Below are positions 31,566-41,020 of a stretch of DNA of 64,000 nucleotides, piece after piece. Source of the stretch: Trichobilharzia regenti (Eukaryota > Platyhelminthes > Trematoda > Strigeidida > Schistosomatidae); NCBI GenBank assembly GCA_944472135.2, contig OX235262.1:43637804-43701803 (forward strand), given 5' to 3'. Position 1 is the stretch's first letter, and each line of letters begins with the position of its first letter. Below the pieces are notes generated by a model. It saw only the letters and a program-made list of their open reading frames with translations. It did no database searches and was not told the origin of the DNA. The position numbers were made by a program, and so were the translations under genes.

Positions 31566-31830
31566 TAACTATCCAGCTCAGAGAACAAAACCACATCAAA
31601 ATTATCCACCTGATCTACAAATCTTCTCTGTCATGAGAATATGCCATTATTTTTATCATCATAGCTGTTACATAGATGGATACTAATAGATAAATTTATT
31701 TCAGTTCGTTGCATGTAGTGAATTCGAGAAAAGGAGTGCAGAATAAATGGAATTTTTGGTGAATTAATGCTTGGAAGACGTTTCGTCAGCAGGGATGAAT
31801 TTGAGAAGTCAGTAGCAGAATTTCAAAAAG

Positions 31831-32201
31831 TGTCAATGGAGTTGAAGATTGAACGATCAATTCTTGGTTGTTTGCTTAAAATCAACTTCCCCAATTTTCG
31901 CGGAGGCATCAATACGACAGTCATCGTCTCATCGGTCGCTGTTCAGAAAGAAGTCAGCAGTAAATCGTCAGAAGTAATCTTGTGATTTATTATTGTAATA
32001 TTTGTTTTCAGACCTTAGTTTACTTAGTTCGCTTATTCCTTTTATATGTTGGTGTAACAATAAACAAATCTCACGCGGCAGATCGGTGTTTTGGTTTTTG
32101 CGTCCGTTATAACTAAGCGTTTCTGAGAAATCTTCGAAGAACAGCGTGGGCCCGAGCGCAGCGAGAGCTGGGCATTAACGGTTTATGAGACGTGATTGAC
32201 A
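31831..32201 (+). repeat. 5' LTR of LTR-1
   Basis: TG...CA ends in perfect 7-bp inverted repeats. It contains AATAAAC near 32062, a possible poly(A) signal. A second version at 35912-36269 and a minus version at 50374-50733 belong to related elements. Confidence 0.85.
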
Positions 32202-32238
32202 GTTTCTGACGATAGAAACTGATCTGGCGGATTCAAAC
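32202..32238 (+). promoter_or_regulatory. Hairpin and probable primer binding site of LTR-1
   Basis: GTTTCT (32202-32207) and AGAAAC (32214-32219) form a 6-bp hairpin right after the LTR. TGGCGGATTCAAAC (32225-32238) looks like the complement of a tRNA 3' end (TGG for CCA plus acceptor/T-arm text). The related element at 36.27 kb keeps CGGATTC but has TGA for TGG. The tRNA used was not identified. Confidence 0.4.
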
Positions 32239-32374
32239 AGTTGGTGAAAGTTTGGATAGTCGCCGTTCATTTTTCCTGGTGCCGGTCAAGTCCTCTTTGA
32301 ACAAGCAATATCTGGAACATTTTGGAATTGGGTCAAGTTCAACAATGCCTGGGTAAAAGAAGGGACAGAGTGTC

Positions 32375-34300
32375 TTGGATGCAAACAGGAAAGTAAGTCA
32401 TGGTGACTTGTCTGTTAATTGTAACGATGTGTCTGATGTTAAGTATGACATGGTTGATGTTACTGTTTCGTCGTTCAGGGATAATAGGAACATCAAACTC
32501 CCTAAATTTGAACCACGGTGTTTCGATGGAAACCCAGCTGATTATTTACAATTTGTAAAGGAGTTTGAGATCATGTTGAGTGGTTTTTTATTAAATGATG
32601 AATTGAAGTTAATGTATTTGATGAGATATTGCACTGAAGATGCTGCAAGAGCTATGCAGTGCTGTAAGTTTATGAAGCCAAAAGAGGGCTACTACGAGGC
32701 TATGAGCATACTACGTCAAAGGTTTGGAAGACCTTCGACGATTGTAGGGAAATTATTCGAGGCTGTTAAGGGTAATGGTGGTCAATTACAGGATGACTCC
32801 CAGGCACTCACTGAGTTTTTAGATAATTTGCTAATTTACAAGAATGGAATGATTTCGATGAATCGCACGAGTGACCTCAACTCGAGTTTTATACTAGAAG
32901 TAATAGCAAGACGTCTACCTACTCGACTGCAAAGGAAGTGGGTGACGATGAACTCACGTATGGAGGATGAGGGTATCGAGCCAAAGTTTGATGATGTCCT
33001 GAAACTGGTAAATGCTAGTGTCAATCAATCTATGAGCAAGTTCGCCAGTCTATTACATCTCACCCCTAGAATAGAGCAGTCTGAGATCAAAATGCAATCA
33101 TTGATGACGAGTAGGCCTCAGAGAGGTGGTCATCGAGAAAGCTCCATGATGTCTAGTAATGCATATAGACCTAGTGAGTGTAACAGGTTTCGTAGTACAT
33201 CCTCAACAGATAAGTTACAAGATGCAAGACAAACATGGTTTTGTTCTACACGTGTGCAAGAGGTGCATACAGAAGTCAACTGTGAACCAGTGAGCAAGTT
33301 CAGTGATAAGCTAAATGTAAACTCCAGACCTGACTCCGAATTGTGTGACGATAACGGTGCGGTGAAGAAGTCTGTAGCTGCAACTGGTAAGCCGTTGTTG
33401 AATAGAGTGTCACAGAATAGAGTTACTGCTTCAGAGTGCAGTTCTGACTCCAAAAGTTTACAAAGTATAACTAGTCAGAGTGAAGATATTAAACCTTTAA
33501 TGATTTGTGAGGAGGAACCAAAATTGTCTACTTCTGTTATTAAAGAGTTTGAAAATGATGAACTTGACGGTAAATTGAATATTTGTGATAATGATCATGA
33601 TAGTTCAGATTTGTCTTTGGTTGATCATGATGAGATGAGGGATATGCCTACTACCGCTAAGTTAAATAAACCTTCTGTACAACTACAACGTGAAGTAGAA
33701 TTGAACGCAGATGCAGTTCCAGAAGGTGTGCATACTTGTGAGACAGTCAGTGTAATTGATCAGCGTGTAGCCCACCTATCATCAGATGATAGTGCTAAAC
33801 CCGAACTAGTAGTGAAAGACAGCAGTGGTGGTAATCTTGCAGTTGGACAATTATCTGAGAGCCGAACAAGAACAGCTTCTGATCCACCGCTAAGTTCATC
33901 CCCTTGTGTCACTCAGTCATCGTTGGTGCTGTCATCCACAATGAAACAGACACCCATCAACTCAAGTATCTTGTGCAATGACTATGCTAGTATTGGCGCA
34001 TTTAAAACGACGAATATCAATGGTCAGTTTAGTGAGGATAAGCCAAGTGTAAACGAGAGAGTAATTGTTAAATTGACTTGCACGAATAAAGGCATTTCTA
34101 GTTTCAAGTTACTATTTGAATGTTATTATCTTTGGTGTAAATTACTCTGTTTCTACACTTGGTTGATGAGATATGTCGTGTGTTTGTTGGTCATCTATAT
34201 TCTACGATACGATGACATGGGCGTGTTGCCGTTCAGATTTGAGGATATAGCTGATAGAAGGGAGTTAGCAAATGAACTCTGCGACGATTTTCCAACCTAG
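32375..34300 (+). CDS. BEL/Pao gag-like protein with C-terminal membrane segment
   Basis: The open frame starts at TTG (32375); the first ATG is 32450, giving about 616 residues. IKLPKFEPRCFDGNPADYL and LQFVKEFE, then LMYLMRYCTEDAARAMQ and ILRQRFGRPSTIVGK, match the gag of BEL/Pao elements (DUF1759-type). The middle is Ser/Asp/Glu-rich and low complexity. I see no zinc knuckle. The C-terminus has a strongly hydrophobic stretch (CKLLCFYTWLMRYVVCLLVI) followed by a charged tail RFEDIADRREL. The tail is conserved in two other copies, so the fusion is a family trait. In cells it would form the particle shell; the membrane segment is an inference. Confidence 0.7.
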   Translation: MDANRKVSHGDLSVNCNDVSDVKYDMVDVTVSSFRDNRNIKLPKFEPRCFDGNPADYLQFVKEFEIMLSGFLLNDELKLMYLMRYCTEDAARAMQCCKFMKPKEGYYEAMSILRQRFGRPSTIVGKLFEAVKGNGGQLQDDSQALTEFLDNLLIYKNGMISMNRTSDLNSSFILEVIARRLPTRLQRKWVTMNSRMEDEGIEPKFDDVLKLVNASVNQSMSKFASLLHLTPRIEQSEIKMQSLMTSRPQRGGHRESSMMSSNAYRPSECNRFRSTSSTDKLQDARQTWFCSTRVQEVHTEVNCEPVSKFSDKLNVNSRPDSELCDDNGAVKKSVAATGKPLLNRVSQNRVTASECSSDSKSLQSITSQSEDIKPLMICEEEPKLSTSVIKEFENDELDGKLNICDNDHDSSDLSLVDHDEMRDMPTTAKLNKPSVQLQREVELNADAVPEGVHTCETVSVIDQRVAHLSSDDSAKPELVVKDSSGGNLAVGQLSESRTRTASDPPLSSSPCVTQSSLVLSSTMKQTPINSSILCNDYASIGAFKTTNINGQFSEDKPSVNERVIVKLTCTNKGISSFKLLFECYYLWCKLLCFYTWLMRYVVCLLVIYILRYDDMGVLPFRFEDIADRRELANELCDDFPT

Positions 34301-34303
34301 AGC

Positions 34304-34880
34304 GTCAACCTGAGAAGGGTTGTAGGCGTACTGCTGTAAGTCCTACAATTCTTCAAAGGGTAGCGCATCAATGAGCAGCCCAATGTGCTCGGTGTGTGAT
34401 TTTGTACATATGTTCATATTGTATATACTGAATTGATATCATCTGTCATCTAGCTGTTGGTAATTCTGTTTGTGTCCGGACGACTTCCACTTGTATCATC
34501 AACCTGAGAAGGAATGTAGGCGTACTGCTGTAAGTCCTACAGTTCTTCAAGGGTAGTTTGCCGTACCCGAATACTTAACATTTGATGTGTTGATTGTATA
34601 TATGTTTGTGTTAAATAATTGTGGGAGTTCCAATTGATGTAATTGTTGGTTATTCTTGTGTGTGTCCGTACATTCCACAAATTACAATCGTCAACCTGAG
34701 AAGGGTTGTAGGCATACTGGTGTAAGTCCTGCAATTCTTCAAACGAATTCCACCAATACATGATCGGCGAGGTTGTTTGTACAATTTGTATATACGTGTG
34801 GTGTGTCATATCGATTGGTGTATTTTGGATTCACTGCATTTAATCGTTGTTTTCGTATCTTGTTTTTATTGCGTAATTTT
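34304..34880 (+). repeat. Three tandem ~193-bp units with conserved hairpin block
   Basis: The block CAACCTGAGAAGG...TGTAGG...CCTACA...TTCTTCAA starts near 34304, 34499 and 34691. In each, TGTAGG pairs with CCTACA (third copy TGTAGG with CCTGCA), with ACT/AGT pairing inside. The text between blocks is only loosely similar. Related copies at 39.84-40.1 kb and 47.88-48.15 kb (minus) keep two blocks. It lies between the gag stop and the 3' LTR. Confidence 0.7.
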
Positions 34881-35418
34881 GTTAAAATTTTCGTCGTGAT
34901 TATTTCTGAAGTTGTTTCGAGTCTTCTACATCCGTGAATGAATTGATTGATGTTAAAGACAGCAGATGGGTCGTATACGCCGGGGAGGCTAGGCTATTGC
35001 TGAGAATGAAACGCACACGGAGATAATTGTTAGCTGCGGTCCGACACGCCGGGGATCAAGAGTGTAAACGACTGAGGCTCGCATGCGTCACCGCTACTAG
35101 AACTGAGGCAGAATGAGTGACAAGCGATTTCAGTGATAATTGATAGTGAATAGAAAAGAGGATGCTTGAAGAGTATCATGAGGTGCTGCCATGGTCACTT
35201 TGCATTCTGCAAGAGTCATTCTAGCAAATGGCGATTGTGTTGCAAGATGTCAAGAGGAGGTCTCTGTCTGGACGCGCAGGTCGTCATTGATGTGTGAGAT
35301 TGTGCTGTGGGTATGCTTGTGGTGTGTTGGCTTTTCTGTTTGTTTTCCATTTCAGCTCTGTCCGTGTGACCCAGGTTCTCGCAATGGCATCCAAGTCGAC
35401 GTGCATTGGTCTTGAAGG
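34881..35418. other. LTR-1 internal non-coding region
   Basis: It lies within the LTR element between the tandem units and the 3' LTR. Short ORFs lack motifs. No pol remnant was recognised. Confidence 0.5.
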
Positions 35419-35442
35419 AAAAAAGGGTTGGATCCCTTTTTT
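35419..35442 (+). promoter_or_regulatory. Perfect 9-bp hairpin just before 3' LTR
   Basis: AAAAAAGGG (35419-35427), loop TTGGAT, CCCTTTTTT (35434-35442). The purine arm, preceded by GAAGG, could act as the polypurine tract that primes plus-strand DNA. The LTR begins 9 nt after the second arm. Confidence 0.4.
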
Positions 35443-35451
35443 GCCGGGGAG

Positions 35452-35822
35452 TGTCAATGGAGTTGAAGATTGAACGATCAATTCTTGGTTGTTTGCTTAA
35501 AATCAACTTCCCCAATTTTCGCGGAGGCATCAATACGACAGTCATCGTCTCATCGGTCGCTGTTCAGAAAGAAGTCAGCAGTAAATCGTCAGAAGTAATC
35601 TTGTGATTTATTATTGTAATATTTGTTTTCAGACCTTAGTTTACTTAGTTCGCTTATTCCTTTTATATGTTGGTGTAACAATAAACAAATCTCACGCGGC
35701 AGATCGGTGTTTTGGTTTTTGCGTCCGTTATAACTAAGCGTTTCTGAGAAATCTTCGAAGAACAGCGTGGGCCCGAGCGCAGCGAGAGCTGGGCATTAAC
35801 GGTTTATGAGAGGTGATTGACA
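35452..35822 (+). repeat. 3' LTR of LTR-1
   Basis: Identical to the 5' LTR except GAGAGGTG for GAGACGTG close to the end. Confidence 0.85.
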
Positions 35823-36425
35823 AAATGTGAGGAAGTCATTAAAGGCTAAAAATGTAGTTGCTCTGTATTCACTATATTCATACTTGCAGCAAAATAATAC
35901 CGGATGACAGATGTCAAAGTAGCTGAAGATTGAACGATCAATTCATGGTTGTTTGCTCAAAACCAACTTGCCTAATTTTCGTGGAGGCATCAATACACCA
36001 GTCATCGTTTCATCGGTCGCTGTTCAGAAAGAAGTCAGGAGACAACCGTCAGAAGTAATAATGTGATTTATTGTTGTAATATTTGTTCATTGAACTTAGT
36101 TGTAACAATGATTATATGTTGGTGTTAGAATAAATAATTCTCGAGTCACCAAATTTGGCAATGGTATTGCGTTCGTTCGTACTAAGAGTTACTGAGAAGC
36201 ATTGAGGAACAGCGTGAGGCCCAGCGTAGCAAGAGCTCGGCATTAGCGGCTTACGAGACGTGACTGACAGTTTCGAACGGTACGGTGTCAGATTCTGACG
36301 GATTCGGACATCTTTCCTGGTGCCGGTCAAGTCTTCTTTGAACAACCAATATCTGGAACTTTCTGCAATTTTGGTTACGTTCAATGATACCAGGGTCAAA
36401 GAAGGGACAGAGCGTTTTGGAATCA

Positions 36426-37915
36426 AACAGGAAAGTAAGTCATGGTGACTTGTCTGGTACTTGTAGCGATGTGTCTGATGTTAAACATGACATGTTTGAT
36501 GTTACTGTTTCGCCATCTAGGGATAATAGGAATATCAAACTCCCTAAATTTTAACCACGGTATTACGACGGAAACCCAGCTAACTATCCAAAGTTTATAA
36601 AGGAGTTTGAGATCACGTTAAGTAGTTTTTATTAAGCGATGAATTAAAATTGATGTATTTGATGAGGTACTGCACTGGAGTTGCTTCAAGAGCTATACAG
36701 CGCTGTAGGTTCGTGACCTCTAACGAAGGATACACTGAGGCCAGGAATATACTACATCAAAGATTCGGAAGAACTTCGATGATTATAGGGAAATTATTCG
36801 ATGCTGTTAAGGGTAACGGTGGTCAGTTACAAGATGATTCCAAGGCACTCTCTTAGTTTTTGGATAATCTGTTGACTTACAAGAATGCATTGATTTCCAT
36901 GAATTGCATGAGCGATCTGAACTCAAGTTCAATCCTAGAGGTAATACCGAGACGCCTACCTAATCGACCACAAAGGAAGTGGCTGAAGACAAGCTCCCGT
37001 ATAGAGGATGAAGGTATCGAGCCGAAGTTCGATGATATTCTGAAACTGGTAAACAATAGTGTCAATCAATCTATGAGCAAGTTTGCCAGTATATCGCATT
37101 TAACCCATAGATTAGAGCAGTCTGAGGGCGAAACGCAAGCATTGATGACGAAAGGGTCTCAGCGAAGTGGATATCGGGAAAACTTTGTGGTGTCTAGTAA
37201 TCTGTGCAAACTTAACGAGTGTGGAAGCTTTCGTGAGACGTCTCCAATGGATAGGTTGCAAGCTGCAAGACAAACACGGTTGTGTTTTACACGTTTGCAA
37301 GAAGTTGATACAAAGATGAACTGTGAATCAGTGGGCAAGTTTAGTGATAAGCTAAATGTGAAATTAGCGTCCTCTAGGTCTGACTCCGAATTGTGTGACG
37401 ATAACGGTGTGGTCAAGAAGTTCGTAGTTGCAACTGGTAAGCCATTGTTGAATAGAGTGTCACAGAGGAGAGTTACAGTCTCAGAGGGCAGTTCTGACTC
37501 CACAAGTCTACAAGGAATTACTAGTCAGAGTGAAGGGAGAAAACATTTAGAGATTTGTGAGGAGGAACCAAAATTGTCAACTTCTGTTATTAAAGAGTTT
37601 GAAAATGATGAAGTTGACTGTAAAGTGAATATTAGTGACAATGATCATGATAGTGATCATTCCTCTCTGGATGATCATGATGAGATGAGGGATATGCCTA
37701 CTACTCCTGAGTTGAACAAAGGCTCTGTACAACTTGAACGTGAAGTAGAACTAAATGCAGATGCAGCTGCAGATGGTATGGATACTTGTGAGACCGTCAG
37801 TGTAATTGATCAGCGAGTAGCCGACCTATCATCAGATGCTAGTGCTATACCGGAGCTAATAGTCAGAGATAGCAGTGGTGGTAATCTTGCAGTTAGACAA
37901 ATTTCTGAAAGCTGA
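36426..37915 (+). pseudogene. gag-like protein of LTR-2
   Basis: Homologous to the LTR-1 gag. Stops at 36553 region (AAATTTTAACC), a frameshift near 36632 and an in-frame TAG at 36856 (CTCTCTTAG) break it. Codons 36860-37915 form a 351-residue open frame with QRKWLKTSSRIEDEGIEPKF and the acidic middle. The inverted copy at 48740-49795 has the identical 351-residue translation and the same stops. Confidence 0.75.
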
Positions 37916-38090
37916 GCAACAACAGCTTCTCATCCACCGCTAACTTCATCAACTGATATCAATCAGTCGTCGTTGGTGTTGTCATCCACAATGAAACAGA
38001 CGCCCATCAACTCAAGTATCTTGTGCAATGACTATGATAATATTGGTGCATTTGAAAAGACGAAAGATATTGGTGAGTTTAGTGGGCATA

Positions 38091-39577
38091 ATAATAATAA
38101 TGATTTACTTTATTCCAAAATCAGTACTTGTGATACAGAATGGAATTTTCAGCATTAATCACAATATTGCATCTAATTTCCTCAAATTATAAATAAAATT
38201 AATCACCCAGAAAATCTTCCACATATTTACAATAGGAGTAGTGTCAAAGCATGCAGCATATAGAATGGAAATAGCAATAATAATGATAACAGCTAGGGTA
38301 ATAATAATAAGAATACAAATGAAAATTGCCTTTGGCTTGTGTCACATAGTATTGTCAATGTGGTATAGAAATCCTGACATGTTTAAAAATATTGAATATA
38401 ATGTTCTTTCTACATGATATGGTGAAGGGAAAACCAAAGATTACAGCCGTCATGGAGATAAGTTGGTGTTTGCAATTATGAGAGTAAAACAGAGATGTAA
38501 CAGGACCATAAATATAATAGAAGTAATAAAAGTAAAACTTGAAGGTATGCAAGGATGGATGGAGGAAATTGTTTATTTACTAGATGAGTGAGAAAGGTTA
38601 GTTAATTCTTGCCTGACACTATTTTCATCACACAAAATACGTGACAAGTATGGTATCATAGAATTTCTATACTTGGACGTGCGACCATACAGTTTTCTGA
38701 AGTTACTCCTTGTTCTACCCGAGGAGAAGCAAGGTGAAAGCTGAGGGTAAGTAAAGTGGATGCTCCAAGTTAGACAAAATCCCTTTAGCAAATTTATTGC
38801 ATGAAGTCAAGTGCCTATCGACAACAACGTTACCTATGCGGTCCACTGGGACACCACTCACCCTACTGACAGTCTTCAGCATTCTATGAATTGTGAAATA
38901 GTCCTTTTTAAGCAAACCACGAAAGAATAAGGGTGAACAATAAAGAAGAATAGGTAGGATGCAAGAGTTTATGAACTGTAAGAGGAGGGGTTGAGTTATA
39001 CCTGAGCGCATTAACTTCTTAATGTAAAATGTCAGGCGGAATATTTTACTGGAGATTGCTAAGACATGGGAAGACCAGGAGAGATCAGAAGAGAGAATGA
39101 GTTCAAGATACTTAATTTCTGATTTGATTCCTATATCATTGTCGTCAATTTTACAACTGTCATGAGAATCGATGACTTCTTTTAACTGTCGTTTACCTCT
39201 TAAGCTGAACTCAACAGTTTGACACTTAGAAGGATTCAGTTTAAGACCGTTAGACTCAGACCACTTGCTGACTTCCGATAGAAAGCTATTTATTTTAGTA
39301 CAATCTAATTGGGAGTTAACGGCCATTGAAACCGTTAAATCATCAGCGTACTTCACAAAGTTTATTTCATCAGAGTGAGGCAAGTCATGCAAGAAGAAAG
39401 AAAAAAGAAAAAGAGAAAGAACAGCGCCTTGAGGGACACCAGATTCAGTGGGCAATGAAGTGGAAGACTTCCCTTTATATACGGCGTACTGCTTTCTATC
39501 TGAGAAATACGAATGTAACCAGCTAACACCCCAACATTCTGTTTGACTAGCAGCAAGTTTATTTAATAAGATGTCCT
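38091..39577 (-). pseudogene. LINE fragment D inserted antisense in LTR-2
   Basis: Minus-strand RT C-terminal half: SYFSDRKQYAVYKGK, ESGVPQGAVLSLFLFSFFL (motif B), NFVKYADDLTVSMAV (motif C), GLKLNPSKCQTVEF, then SGVPVDRIGNVVVDRHL and a shifted tail ending RILCDENSVRQELTNL. A TAA-type tail (38091-38102) is the 3' end. It is 5'-truncated in the RT and has at least two frameshifts. Jockey/CR1-group by motif style. Confidence 0.7.
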
Positions 39578-39587
39578 TAAGCCAAGT

Positions 39588-39839
39588 GTGTACGAGAGAG
39601 TAATTGTTAAATTGACTTGCATGAATAAAGGCATTTCTAGTTTCAAGTTACTAGTTGAATGCTATTATCTTTGGTGTAAATTACTCTGTTTCTACGTTTG
39701 GTTGATCAGGTATGTCGTGTGTTTGTTAGTCATCTATATTCTACGATACAATGACATGGGCGTGTTGCCGTTCAGATTTGAGGATATAGCTGATAGAAGG
39801 AAGTCAGTAAATGAACTCTGCGACGATTTTCCAACCTAG
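39588..39839 (+). pseudogene. C-terminal membrane segment of LTR-2 gag-like ORF
   Basis: 83 codons matching the end of the LTR-1 ORF (VIVKLTCMNKGISSFKLL, CLLVIYILRYNDMGVLPF, RFEDIADRRKS). It is separated from the rest of the ORF by LINE D. The same translation occurs on the minus strand at 48147-48398. Confidence 0.7.
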
Positions 39840-39840
39840 G

Positions 39841-40095
39841 GCGTCAACATGAGAGGGGTTGTAGGCGTACTGCTGTAAGTCCTACAATTCTTCAAAGGGT
39901 AGCGCATCAATGAGCAGCCCAATGTGCTTGGTGTGTGATTTTGTACATATGTTCATATTGTATATACTGAATTGGTATCATCTTTCATCTGTCTGTTGGT
40001 AATTTCATTTGTGTCTGGACGTCTCCCAATTGTATCATCAACCTGAGAAGGAGTGTAGGCGTACTGCTGTAAGTCCTACAGTTCTTCAAGGGTAG
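39841..40095 (+). repeat. Two hairpin blocks of LTR-2
   Basis: Blocks near 39843 and 40039 with TGTAGG...CCTACA. The third unit seen in LTR-1 is cut off by the junction with element B. Confidence 0.6.
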
Positions 40096-40131
40096 TTTGC
40101 CATGCCGGAATCCACAACATTTGACTCATTG

Positions 40132-41020
40132 GTTAAATAAATAAATAAATTTATTCTCATGATACAGTACATGGGGGACGCCAGTTTACATGCATCACCA
40201 AATTGTTGCAGAAATAGGACCATATTATCCAGTCACAGTTTACAATCGATAGCAAAATATGTTTAACATGTACACTGGAGATTATACATACGCTCGATAA
40301 ATATTAATCCCAATAGTATAAAACATCCTTTTCACTTATGTGCAATCATTTCTGTGCACAGCTGGAAAAATCTGCTAGATTGTCAGTGAGTGCAACACAT
40401 CAGGAATTACAGAAGTATTGTCTTCGCATTAACAAAGAAACCAGGTCTTTGTTGGATGGGTTATAAGTGCCTGGGAAAAAAAATAAAGCTTGAAGTCAAC
40501 TTTCGTACAATACTTTGTTGTGTGGAGAGTCCTTGAATTATAGTTCATTGATGTGTTATTTTGAAATCAGTGATATGTTTATTTCATTTGATCTGCAATG
40601 TCACTGTCAGGAGTAAATTACATAAGCTTTAGGCGCATTAATTAATGGATTTCTACTGCTTGTGGGTATTTGATTCTCGCGAGGAAGGTTTTTGAGTTTT
40701 AGTTGTTCCGACAGGAGTTGTGGATATTGACTGCTCAGCAACATTACGGATATAAGTTCATCACATTATCTCAGGAATGTTGGGTTGTAGTTGGTGAGGC
40801 ATATATGATGCCCGACGAGCGTACATCTGTCCATGTGATGTTGTGGTGAGTTATATCTTTTTCGTGTTGTCGGTTTATGTCCGTTTTATTCCACTTGTTG
40901 TGTTGGGTAGAAGTTTTACAAATGAAACTTCTTGTCTGTTTGAGGGCAAATATCTTAATCGTTAATGTTTTATCTAAAATTATAAATATAGGCAAAAAAC
41001 AACAGGTGTAGTATTTAAGC
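40132..41020 (-). other. Element B 3'UTR
   Basis: Non-coding tail of element B, ending in GGCGTCCCCCATGTACTG and the TTTA-type repeat. The GGCGTC...CATGTA block is shared with the 3' ends of elements A and C. Confidence 0.6.

Larger units (their letters stand above)
27978..31632 (+). mobile_element. Penelope-like element PLE-2 with inverted arms
   Basis: It is bounded by the 10-bp TSD ATGAGAATAT (27968-27977 and 31633-31642), 3,655 bp. The left arm (27978 to about 29094) is an inverted copy of the right part (about 30496-31606); the unique middle encodes the N-terminus and most of the RT. The right end carries the extra module that reads GATTTGTAGATCAGGTGG on the minus strand. PLEs are known for such complex terminal repeats and arms. 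The ORF carries two in-frame stops, so this copy is probably not autonomous. Confidence 0.8.
18590..31665 (+). mobile_element. CR1-group element C with two nested insertions
   Basis: The 5'UTR-like region (about 18590-19078) is followed by ORF1, ORF2 and a long 3'UTR (23458-24085, 27639-27967, ending near 31665). The 3'UTR is split first by the RTE at 24086-27628 (TSD TTTGTAATCC) and again by PLE-2 at 27978-31632 (TSD ATGAGAATAT). The uninterrupted 3'UTR of the related element A (45.06-46.02 kb, minus) confirms the order of the pieces. The 5' boundary is approximate. Confidence 0.75.
31831..35822 (+). mobile_element. Non-autonomous BEL/Pao-like LTR element (LTR-1)
   Basis: The LTRs, 31831-32201 and 35452-35822, are each 371 bp with one visible difference (C to G near the end). 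Both start TGTCAAT and end ATTGACA, a perfect 7-bp inverted repeat. Internal region: gag-like ORF and a repeat block, with no protease, RT, RNase H or integrase. At about 4.0 kb it is short for BEL/Pao. Flanks AAAAG and AAATG are an imperfect match for a 5-bp TSD. The near identity of the LTRs indicates a recent insertion driven by enzymes of another element. Confidence 0.8.
35912..40131 (+). mobile_element. Related LTR element LTR-2, decayed, 3' LTR missing
   Basis: LTR 35912-36269 (TGTCAAAG...GACTGACA), then a gag-like pseudogene, a minus-strand LINE fragment (38091-39577), the conserved C-terminal membrane ORF (39588-39839) and two hairpin blocks. It stops at 40131, where the tail of element B begins. 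It is the plus arm of a large inverted duplication with 47763-50733. Confidence 0.7.

Noticed and set aside
31765..31790. Hammerhead-like GACGAAACGTC on the minus strand
   Set aside because: GAAACGTC is present, but I could find neither a CTGANGA box nor a stem II at the right distance.
31831..31985. ORF beginning at 31767 and its copy at 35406 as shared host exons
   Set aside because: The shared translation lies entirely in the two LTRs; the flanking parts differ.
32375..32449. TTG at 32375 as start of the gag-like ORF
   Set aside because: A non-ATG start is unlikely in an animal; the first in-frame ATG is 32450, although the upstream codons are open to a stop at 32354-32356.
34304..34745. 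CRISPR-like array because of regularly spaced repeats
   Set aside because: Repeats of about 57 nt at ~193-nt spacing with related spacers inside an LTR element of a eukaryote; no cas genes.
39326..39526. Plus-strand ORFs over the LINE D and GIY-YIG arms
   Set aside because: They are antisense shadows of the RT and nuclease frames.
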